Source: Axinella damicornis
Lineage: Eukaryota > Porifera > Demospongiae > Axinellida > Axinellidae
Assembly (NCBI GenBank): GCA_963931865.1
Contig: OZ007506.1
Coordinates: 22,104,372 to 22,168,371 of the forward strand
DNA: 64,000 nt
Direction of reading: 5' to 3'
Part shown: piece after piece, positions 1-8,450 of the stretch
Position numbering within the stretch: position 1 is the first letter of the stretch
Layout: every line of letters begins with the position of its first letter
The notes under the pieces: generated by a model
What the model was told of the DNA's origin: nothing
What the model saw: the letters and a program-made list of their open reading frames with translations, nothing else
Databases searched by the model: none
Made by a program: the position numbers and the translations under genes

Positions 1-349
1 TCCTTCTCTGTGGACTGCAGTCCCTCTCTGTGGACTGCAGTCCCTCTCTGTGGGCTGTAGTCCCTCTCTGTGTGGACTGGAGTCCCACTCTGTGGACTGC
101 AGTCCCTCTCTGTGGACTGCAGTCCCTCTCTGGGGCCTGCAGTCCCTCTCTACATGTGGACTGCAGTTCCTCTGTCTGTGGACTGCAGTCCCTCTCTCTG
201 TGGACTGCAGTCCCTTTCTGTGGACTGCAGTCCCTCCTTGTAGACTGCAGTTCCTCTCTCTGTGGACTGCAGTCCCTCTCTGTGGACTGCAGTCCCTCTC
301 TGTGGGCTGCAGTCCCTCTCTGTGGACTGCAGTCCCTCTTTGTGGACTG
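1..349. repeat. 20-bp palindromic minisatellite, block 1
   Basis: Tandem array of a unit close to TGTGGACTGCAGTCCCTCTC. The core GGACTGCAGTCC is a perfect 12-bp palindrome. Variant units (GGGGCCTGCAG at 132, CTACATG at about 151, CCTTGTAGACTGCAG) recur in the same order in block 2, so the blocks share a higher-order pattern. Open frames here (repeating Ser-Leu-Trp-Thr-Ala-Val-Pro) exist only because the unit lacks stops and are not genes. Confidence 0.95.
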
Positions 350-680
350 CACACTGTTAAAAATGGGGTGGTATCATGACACCCGATGATTTGCAGTTCA
401 CTGTAAGGGTGTCATAGTAACACTGAAAAGACCCAAAAGGTGTCATACAGTAGTTATGTGATGTTTCAACACCCTCATTGATAGGGTGTTGGCACTTTGG
501 GGGTGTTAACTTCTCTTGTTGGGGTGTTAGAGGTGATAATTAATGCTTCTCGACACCTCCAACACCCCATAAATGCAGCTGGACACTCCAGAAAACATGG
601 GTGTTGAACAGATTCAGCTGTAACACTCCTGAAATCATGGGCGTTGAATGGATTCACTTCGGCGTATGGGTCTCAACAAA
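350..680 (+). mobile_element. Possible left end of a CACTA/EnSpm-type transposon
   Basis: At the edge of the minisatellite the sequence changes to CACTGTTAAAAATGGGG. It is followed by many short GGGTGT(T/C) and ACACC motifs in both orientations (about 405-640). A CACTG terminus with subterminal GGTGTT-like repeats is the usual layout of animal CACTA elements, and a CACTA-like transposase lies downstream in the right direction. No convincing matching right terminus was found, so the limits are uncertain. Confidence 0.4.
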
Positions 681-879
681 CTTTGAACTTTAGGACTACA
701 CAAAGTGCACATGGAAGTCACTTCACTACATCCATATCCTGTGCCGTTGCCGCATGCAGTTATTGATGGTGAGCGGGAGGCCCATGCATGCATGCATGTA
801 ACTATATAGAAACCTGGCTCAACCGTGCACCATGCAGGGAAGGCCAAGTTTACTTTTGCATGTAGGCGCTACTATATGC
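681..879. other. Unassigned spacer
   Basis: Non-repetitive sequence between the CACTG-type end and the second minisatellite block. No supported gene was seen. It contains a short CATGCATGCATG run near 785. Confidence 0.5.
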
Positions 880-1724
880 AGTCCCCCTCTCTGTGCACTG
901 CAGTCCCTCTTTCAGGACTGCATTCTCTCTCTGTGGACTGTAGTTCATCTCTGTGGACTGCAGTCCCTCTCTGTGGACTTCAGTCCCTTTCTCTGGACTG
1001 CAGTCCCTCTCTGTGGACTGCAGTCCCTCTCTCTATAGACTGCAGTCCCTCTCTGTGGACTGCAGTCCCTCTCTCTGTGGACTTCAGTCCCTCTTTCTGG
1101 ACTGCATTCCCTCTCTGTGGAATGCACTCCCTCTCTTTGGACTGCAGTCCCTCTACAGTCCCTCTCTGGGGACTGCAGTCCCTCTCTGGGGCCTGCAGTC
1201 CCTCTCTACATGTGGACTGCAGTTCCTCTGTCTGTGGACTGCAGTCCCTCTCTCTGTGGACTGCAGTCCCTCGCTGTGGACTGCAGTCCCTCCTTGTAGA
1301 CTGCAGTTCCTCACTCTGTGGACTGCCGTCCCTCTCTGTGGACTGCAGTCCCTCTCTGTGGGCTGCAGTCCCTCTCTGTGGACTGCAGTCCCTCTCTCTG
1401 TGGACTGCAGTCCCTCTTTCCGGACTGCATTCTCTCTCTGTGGACTGTAGTCCCTCTCTGTTGACTGCAGTCCCTCTCTGTGGACTGCAGTCCCTCTACA
1501 GTCCCTCTCTGGGGACTGCAGTCCCTTGCTGGGGCCTGCAGTCCCTCTCTACATGTGGACTGCAGTTCCTCTGTCTGTGGACTGCAGTCCCTCTCTCTGT
1601 GGACTGCAGTCCCTCGCTGTGGACTGCAATCCTTCCTTGTAGACTGCAGTTCCTCTCTCTGTGGACTGCAGTCCCTCTCTGTGGACTGCAGTCCCTCTCT
1701 GTGGGCTGCAGTCCCTCTCTGTAG
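880..1724. repeat. 20-bp palindromic minisatellite, block 2
   Basis: Same unit and strand as block 1. A higher-order period of about 343 bp is visible: the GGGGCCTGCAG variant and its neighbours occur at 1188 and again at 1531. The array runs directly into the transposase reading frame, which has no in-frame stop after 1724. The array therefore either lies inside the transposon or has replaced the 5' part of its gene. Confidence 0.95.
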
Positions 1725-4613
1725 ACTGCAGTCCCTCCTTGTAGTCATCCAGCTGCCCCACCACCAATCAAGTGGCAGATCTTTGCGACACAGCACGGTG
1801 TCCCAGGAAAGAACTGTGGCCAGGTGGTAAAAGAGTTTGCTGTGAAATCCGTAATTGACATTTCCAGACTTGAGGGCCAGTCTGATTCAAAACCTCGCCA
1901 ACGCTCAATGCTGCGAAGACTACCACGTGGAGAGATCTCAGCACCAGCTGATCCACCTCCCCACATGATAAAGGAGGAATGGGCCAAGATGGTACAGTCA
2001 GGGAAATTGTCCCTCGGCATTCCATGTGTACCATTCAAACTGGTGAAGTTCACACCGAAGGATGGTGAACTGATCAGAAGAGAAATCAGCATTATTGGGC
2101 GCAAAATCCCACTACAAGAAGTCCGTGCAAAGCTCTTGAGAAAGCACGAGATGTACATGCGACTGAATGAAGATGCCGAAATTGACAAGATGACAGTACC
2201 AGAGATGCAATCACTTCTAGTCACTTGTAACCATCCCATCATTCCCAATTCCACACCGGATCAACTGCGCTCAACCTTGAGGAAGATTCAGCGCACACGC
2301 ACCTTAGTCCTATGGCATGATCACGGTGTACTCCTCGGTTTGGGATGCATTCTTATGACCATCCACATCGCCTATGACCCTGCCATTTTCTATACTCCTC
2401 AGGAATGCAAGGAGAAATTTGGCAAACCTATTCAGGTGCAGTCCACAATCGAACGCCCTGAACTCTACATCCTCGCAGCAGGGTCGTCCTCCAGTGAGGA
2501 TCAGGCAGCTCTCATCCAAGACAGGCTTGACTGTTTGCCTGACCTCTCCCTTCCAACAAATGCAACCAATGGAGTGCCTGTTGAAGACAAGCTCGTGTTC
2601 TTCATTGGAGATCATCCAGCTCAGCAGTACGAGAGAGGGACACAACATGGTGGGACATATAAATGTGCCTGTGCCTGCAAACAGTCTATGTTTGAAGATT
2701 TTGCCCACACAGTTCATTGTGAGTGGCGATCCCTCCCTGAGATCCAAAAGATCGCAACAGCTGGAAAGTATGGAAAACAGCCTGGGAAGCTAAAGCCGCT
2801 AGAGAACCTCCTCATTGCACAGCTGCGAGAGGAACTCCATGCACGTGGCATACATGACACTGACATGCTAAAGCCACAGCTACAGGCCAAGTTAACTAAC
2901 ATCTTGATGGGAATCCAGCGTGTGCCCACTCTGGTGCTCCTAAACCCCTGCCAGGACCTGACAAGTCTTCGTCTCAAGGATTACACAGTTTTGGACTGTG
3001 AGCCTTTGCATGATATCAAGGGTCACTTTGGAAATCTCTTCAAGGAACTACCACACATCTTGCCTCCAGAGCTGAGAAGTTCGTGCAAGGAGGTGATTGA
3101 GGCGAACATGAAGGACAACATGACTGGTGCTGCATACCGGCTCATGTCAATCGAGCTTTTCCTCCATGCCAAGAAAGCCGATGCTGACTCCTCCATCCTC
3201 CTCCTCCTTGAGACAGCAGTAAGAATGTCCGAGCTCATCTATTCAATTGATGAGAAGCGAACCCCACGCCTTGTTCTTCAGCTGTACAATTGCACGTGGC
3301 TTCACCATGCACTCTGCAGTGAGCTTTTCCCATCTTTCCATGGTGATCTAAACCGCAACAAGTTCTTTGGTTCATACCTCCACTCCCTAGTGGTCCATGC
3401 ACCCATCCAACTTGAGATTATCTCACTGCGCTCTGTCAACACAGAAAATCAGGAGAGGTATTTCAACCAAGCTCGCAGGGCAGCGACAAATGCCAGCAAC
3501 TGACAGCCCCAGAATGTGATATCCACCACCTTACTCCGACTTCAGGCAAAAGCTGAGTACAGAAACATCTTCGACTCAGTAGAGCAGGGGGAGAGTGCAG
3601 TAGCAAAAGCTGGCTTGGCTGTCACCAAGTACAGTGGTACTTACATTACCAGTAAGTACATTCAATCTCGTACAAGAAGCTGGCAGGCACACCTCCAGCG
3701 CATCAGCAGGTTCTTATCACCTGGCAAGGGAGTGTGGTGGGAGGAAACATCAAATGGGTACCACTTCTTTGATGGAGACGATGACCCTGAGCAGCATAGC
3801 GAAGGCCCATGCCTACTGCATTTTCGCCACACTTCGCTCCAAGATGTTGCATTGCAACACAAAGAGGCCTGGCAGAGTATCCTGCAAAACAAAATTGATC
3901 TTCCAACCCCCAGGCTACATCATTATGGTGGAGATGGAAATCCAGTTACAACCATTCCTATCAGTACCCCACCCTCCGGCTATCTCCCTCCTGAACACCC
4001 AGTTCACTCACCATCTCTGCCCGACAACAGTCAATCACCAACATGTTCTGAACACCCAATGCTTGATTTACCTGACAACAGTCACTCATCAACATGTCCT
4101 GAACACCCAGTTCCTGACTTACCACGCCTGTCTGACAACACTCAATCGCCAACATGTCCAAAACTCCCAAGCCACAAAAGTAGCGATGCAAACCCCTGTG
4201 AAACCATCACAGAGTTTGCAGAAGACAATCCAAACCCAACAACACCAAACCATGAGTTACAGAGTCGAATACCAGAGCATGTGTATCAGACAAAGCACGC
4301 CACAGAAATTGCACGAGTGATTGGAAACACAGTGGAGCTGAAGAAACTTGATGAACTCCGTCACCGAATTAAACTAACTCAAGGCAAGAGATCACCAGAG
4401 CTTAGTGCTCACGACCGCCTCTTAGCAAGTATTCAACTCAAGGTATTAAGAGAGCAATCATCAGCCATGAAGAAAACCAGCAGCATTGAACACCTTTACT
4501 TTCAGCAACATGGGACCCTCCCCTCCGACGGTGCTAACCAAGACATAGCAGCACTAATGTCTAAATGCAAAACTGCAAACAAACTGCTGAAGTTCTGGAA
4601 TGTGTCCCTCTAA
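1725..4613 (+). pseudogene. CACTA/EnSpm-type transposase, 5'-truncated, one in-frame stop
   Basis: One reading frame runs from 1725 to 4613, interrupted only by TGA at 3501-3503. No plausible ATG starts it: protein-like sequence (KWQIFATQHGVPGKN) extends upstream to the minisatellite edge, so the 5' part is missing or spliced. Visible motifs are GDHPAQQYERGTQHGG followed by closely spaced cysteines (2605-2680), a SAP-like helix pair (about 2795-2895), and EPLHDIKGHFGNLF (about 3000-3040). The last resembles the Leu-His-(Asp/Glu)-x-Lys-x-x-x-x-Asn-(Leu/Ile)-Phe motif of CACTA transposases. The C-terminal part after the stop holds Pro-Glu-His-Pro-rich repeats (about 3960-4170) and a charged helical tail. 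The TGA sits where Arg is expected in related proteins as I remember them, so a CGA to TGA change is likely. Alternatives are translational readthrough or a domesticated gene. Confidence 0.6.
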
Positions 4614-5553
4614 TCCTCTCACCAACATATATATATACTGCTAGTACACATAATCATGTACACAACTTTCATTTGCAGCCGTTCTCTTGGGCAAGACGTT
4701 GTTGATTTTAGTGAGTTGTAGGTTAGGCTTAGAATCTGAACTTATCTTTTCATTGTCTACTTCTTCTGTTGCACCATTGCGTTCAGTCACCATTTGTTCC
4801 AGCTATTATAAAGAAAATAGATTCATGGTATACTATGCAGTGGCAATAAAATGTGCTTGTTAGCGGTATGGTAGTGACTGTCATGTTAAAGTTAGCAGAG
4901 TATAATTTGGAGACTGCAGGGTGTTGTATTGTGTTTCACTAACTTAATACAAATCATCATGTCAGCAATTTTCACATCGGTATGTGGTAATATGCTGTAA
5001 ATAGCGTGCCATTTACACCTATTCACCCTTCTCTATGGTAAGTCCATGGACTAATAACCTCACCTATAGTCAGTGATCACAACAGCATCACTTGTTGGAA
5101 GTCCATGAATACTATTGGAGAACAATTGCAGTCTCAGCTTTAAATCAACTTATCTGTGGCAGCATTTTCTAAATGAGCATACAATTGTCATTACACTGTC
5201 CTCGAATATGGCAGCACAAGTGTGAGACCGTCACAGGCTCTAAGGCATCTCACTACCACCTGACGAAGTCATCCAGAAACTTCCTTGAAGGTACATATAC
5301 AAAACCTTTTGCTTATGCTGAGGATATAATCTGAAGTGCTGCTCAGCACAGCAGCTCTATTCTCCAAAGCATGCAGACGGTGAAATGGGTCTGAGAACCG
5401 AGACCAGCTCCGCCCATAAATTCTTTGCCACTTTCACAACCGAAAAATAACGCTACAAGCTTAATACAGAAGCTAGCTAGGACTATCACCTTCTATCTTG
5501 GACGTAGTTCCTTTCCTTTAGACATAGGAAGTGCCTCGTTCCCGATATAATAA
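4614..5553. other. 3' flank of the transposase, no gene seen
   Basis: AT-rich non-coding sequence. An AATAAA at 4845-4850 could be the poly(A) signal of the transposase. There is a short AT dinucleotide run near 4628-4637. No other gene or RNA is supported. Confidence 0.5.
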
Positions 5554-5642
5554 GCCGAACACCAGTGAAGACTGTGTTGAGTATAGCTACGTACTAATTT
5601 AGTACGTAGCTATACTCAACACTGTGTTCACCGGTGTTCGGC
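5554..5642. repeat. 42-bp arm inverted repeat (hairpin)
   Basis: Arms 5554-5595 and 5601-5642 are reverse complements at 39 of 42 positions around a 5-base loop. The inner 22 bp of each arm match perfectly. It may be a MITE-like element, a terminator-like hairpin or a recombination scar. No target duplication is obvious. Confidence 0.9.
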
Positions 5643-5897
5643 TACTCCAAGAGCATTCCTTGGATTATTCCCCTCCCAAACTACGACTTACCATCTGTTC
5701 GCGTTCCCTCGAACGTCTGCCAACCGTCAGAGCTCTGTCCTGGCAATCCATGCACAAACGTCAACAAACAGCACGATCGCGTGACTATGAGTACTCCGGT
5801 CACATGACAGTCATGCACCAAATACGCCGCGCGCTGCAGTATTGGTGGCGCGCGCAGTTCTGAGCTGGCCTATTCCGACCCAGGCCTTACGTACAGT
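5643..5897. other. Unique spacer before minisatellite block 3
   Basis: GC-richer sequence with GCGCGC stretches at about 5826-5856. A 79-codon open frame starts at 5624 inside the hairpin but shows no recognisable protein. It ends TACAGTG at the array edge, a weak candidate for the right end of the CACTA element. Confidence 0.4.
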
Positions 5898-6810
5898 GAG
5901 TGCAGTTCCTCTCTCTGTGGACTGCAGTCCCTCTCTGTGGACTGCAGTCCCTCTCTGTGGACTGCAGTCCCTCTCTGTGGACTGCAGTCCCTTTCTGCAG
6001 TTCCTGTCTGTGGACTGCAGTCCCTCTCTGTGGACTGCAGTCCCTCTCTGTGGAATGCAGTCCCTCTCTGTGCACTGGAGTCCCTCTCTGTGGACTGCAG
6101 TACCTCTGTGAGGACTGCAGTCCCACTCTGCAGTCACTAGCTCTCTGTGGCCTGCAGTCCCTCTATGTGGACTGCAGCCCCTCTCTGTGGACTGCAGTCC
6201 CTCCCTCTGTGGACTGTAGTTTCTCTCTGTGGACTGCAGTCCCTCTCTGTGGACTGCAGTCCCTCTCTCTGGACTGCAGTCCCTCTCTGTGGACTGCAGT
6301 CCCTCTCTCTGTGGACTGCAGTCCCTCTTTCCGGACTGCATTTTCTCTCTGTGGACTATAGTCCCTCTCTGTTGACTGCAGTCCCTCTCTGTGGACTGCA
6401 GTCTCTCTCTGTGGACTGCAGTCCCACTCTGTGAACTGCAGTCCCTCTCTGTGGACTGCAGTCCCTCTCTCTGTGGACTGCAGTCCCACTTTCTGGACTG
6501 CATTCTCTCTCTGTGGACTGTAGTCCCTCTCTGTGGACTGCAGTCCCTCTCTTTGGACTGCAGTCCCTCTGCAGTCCCTCTCTGTGGACTGCAGTACCTC
6601 TCTGGGGACTGCATCCCTCTCTGTGGACTGCAGTCCCTCTCTGTGGACTGCAGTCCCTTTCTGTGGACTGCAGTCCCTCTCTGTGGACTGCAGTCCCTCT
6701 CTGTGGACTGCAGTGCCTCTCTGTGGACTGCAGTCCTTCTCTGTGGACTGCAGTCCCTCTCTTTGGACTGCAGTCCCTCTCTGTGTGGACTGGAGTCCCC
6801 TCTGTGGACT
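5898..6810. repeat. 20-bp palindromic minisatellite, block 3
   Basis: Same unit and strand as blocks 1 and 2, about 45 units with point variants and short deletions. Blocks 2 and 3 flank the transposase on both sides in direct orientation. Long open frames on both strands are repeat artefacts. Confidence 0.95.
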
Positions 6811-7040
6811 GCACAGAGGAGCTGGTTGATCCACGAGGGGAAGGGGCTGAGTTGGACGGCAAGGGACTGGACTACTCCATGCAGACCTTCTACAGACACG
6901 GAAAGAGCTGGCGAGCGTTGAGAAGGGGGCAGGACTGTTCAGTGTACTCCATGCCACGCCTACAGAATACATTCACACTAGGAATAATACCTATTCTTTC
7001 CTACACATTGACGGATTACTAAACTTTATATCTAGGTTCT
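6811..7040. other. Spacer, no gene seen
   Basis: Non-repetitive sequence between minisatellite block 3 and the piggyBac fragment. Short open frames continue out of the array by chance. Confidence 0.4.
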
Positions 7041-7543
7041 ACTAAGTGTAGACTTACTCGAGGCAGCGTCCAGATCACCCTGAACCAGAGGAGGGCGAGG
7101 AGAGTATCCATTTCTTGATCGTCTCTGCCGCCGCGAGTGTCTCACTGCGTCTTCGTCTCCATCGTCTACACTGTCGTGATCACCGCGCTGCACCGTCCTC
7201 AAAACCGTCTGGGAAGGCCAATATGGACTCCTCCTCATCCGAAATCGCTGTCTAATCCATCGTCCAGGTTGAAATCGAAGTTATCCAGTCGTTCAAGATC
7301 ACCGTTTACAGTATACATGTTGGCCATCTTGAAATTTTTGACGCTAAGTGCATTTTTGCGCATTTGCCCTTAGTAACCGATGCCGTAGAATGTTCTAGAA
7401 AATACCACGTGCTAGAGCAACGTTCTGAGCATGCTCAGAAAGTTCTTCGCGACGCTAGGGTCCAAAGTGTATTTTCTGGATTTTTGTAAAGACGCGCATG
7501 TGCTCATGCCAGATATATCCGGCTACAGCCAGGAAAGGGTTAA
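7041..7543 (-). pseudogene. 5' end fragment of a piggyBac-type transposon
   Basis: Read on the minus strand from 7543, the sequence starts TTAA followed by CCCTTTCCTGGC. A TTAA target plus CCC-type terminus is characteristic of piggyBac. After about 210 bp of leader comes an ATG (7327-7325) opening a short acidic reading frame rich in Asp, Leu and Asn. It is soon closed by a stop. Further acidic coding-like sequence appears in the other frames (Ser-Asp-Glu-Glu-Glu-Ser, then Asp-Asp-Gly-Asp-Glu-Asp followed by Arg-rich sequence), as expected of a piggyBac N-terminus damaged by indels. A GTAAGT donor-like site follows at about 7050. The DDD catalytic core and the other terminus are not present. 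Confidence 0.5.
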
Positions 7544-7669
7544 GGTGTGAAATACAAATTGGCACTTGTGCAGCCATAGTTGTACTAGAGCTAGCTGACT
7601 TACGCGGTACCGCAAAGGTCTTCCATATACGGTATAAACCAAAAGGTGTGAGGTAATACAACATGTCTT

Positions 7670-8100
7670 TACTAGTTCAATGCTCCTTCGCCGCCTTCAG
7701 CGGCTCATGCACTCCTGCTCCTGGACCACTCACATTGACAATATATATATGCTCCAAGGCGAGACGTATTCTGGGTATTGTGTATAGGCGTTTTTACGGG
7801 CACTCAGATGTGGCAACTTTACATCAGTTGTATGTATCCCTGGTACGGTCATATCTGGAATATGCTGCTCCAGTGTGGTCTCCTTACTTGCAGAAAGACA
7901 TAGCCATGCTTGAGAAAACCCAGCAATTTGCAAGCAGAATTTGCACTAAAAATTGGGATGCTGGCTACCAAGAGCTTTTGGACATGCTTGATCTACCTTC
8001 GCTTGCACAGCGTAGACTGCACACAAGGCTGCGCTATGTGTATAAGATAGTCCACAGGCTGTTGTACTTTCACGCTGATGTTGTTGTACCTAGAAGTGCT
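7670..8100 (+). pseudogene. LINE reverse transcriptase C-terminal fragment
   Basis: Non-LTR retrotransposon remnant. The frame carrying ARRILGIVYRRF, then LVRSYLEYAAPVWSPYL, then LEKTQQFASRIC and LPSLAQRRLHTRLRYVYKIV is the conserved stretch downstream of the RT active site in CR1/Jockey-related LINEs. Just upstream another frame reads SWTTHIDNI, which precedes this stretch in intact elements, so a frameshift has occurred within the TA run near 7740-7750. The catalytic FADD box and endonuclease are absent (5' truncation). The ORF starting at ATG 7663 runs on into the 22-bp minisatellite to 8232, but that part is not LINE protein. Not functional. Confidence 0.8.
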
Positions 8101-8205
8101 TTGCATCGATCGCCATCCAGGGATGCCATCCTGGGGAGCATCAATCGCAATCCCGGGATGCATCGATCGCCATCCCGGGATGCATTGATCGCAATCGCCA
8201 GATGG
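8101..8205. repeat. Short block of the 22-bp minisatellite
   Basis: Four to five units of the same CCATCCCGGGATGCATCGAT family that fills 58866-64000, in the opposite orientation to most of that array. It sits next to the junction sequence at 8206, matching the order seen (inverted) on the right side of the window. Confidence 0.85.
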
Positions 8206-8450
8206 AGAGAACCCTGCAAGAGAAGCCTTTAGCAAGCCGGAAACACCATCAAAACATCACAGGAAGGGATCTTTACTCAGACATCTGCTACCTAGTTTGA
8301 GGTTGATATAGCAAGTAGTAATGGGTAGGGTGGGTGGTGGGTATGTGGTGTAGTTGACTAGGAGCGCAACTAGTAAACTGTAGGTTACAAGTTCTAGGCC
8401 AGGGACGGGAATTTTTTTTCCCTAACCAGTAAATGTCAGGGTAGCTAGTG
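8206..8450 (+). repeat. Subtelomeric junction sequence, left copy, with tRNA-like core
   Basis: About 240 bp that match, in reverse complement, 57161-57420, including GGAAACA(C/G)CATCAAAACATCACAGGAA, the GGGTGGTGGGTATGTGGTG tract and the AACTAGTAAACTGTAGGT tract. Part of it (about 8335-8405) has a tRNA-like layout: an A-box-like TGTGGTGTAGTTGACTAGG, a self-complementary AGTTG/CAACT arm and a degenerate B-box (AAGTTCTAGGCC). It may be a SINE-like repeat. Both copies lead straight into a 32-bp telomere-like satellite. Confidence 0.75.

Noticed and set aside
825..1724. Long open frames in the 20-bp minisatellite on both strands (also at 5811-6972)
   Set aside because: Repeat units without stop codons; translations are only the periodic unit in different frames.
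1824..1826. Transposase start at 1824
   Set aside because: The codon is GTG and protein-like sequence continues upstream in frame to the minisatellite edge.
3501..3503. Programmed stop readthrough or selenocysteine at the transposase TGA
   Set aside because: No downstream stem-loop or known readthrough context was recognised; a CGA to TGA mutation is simpler.
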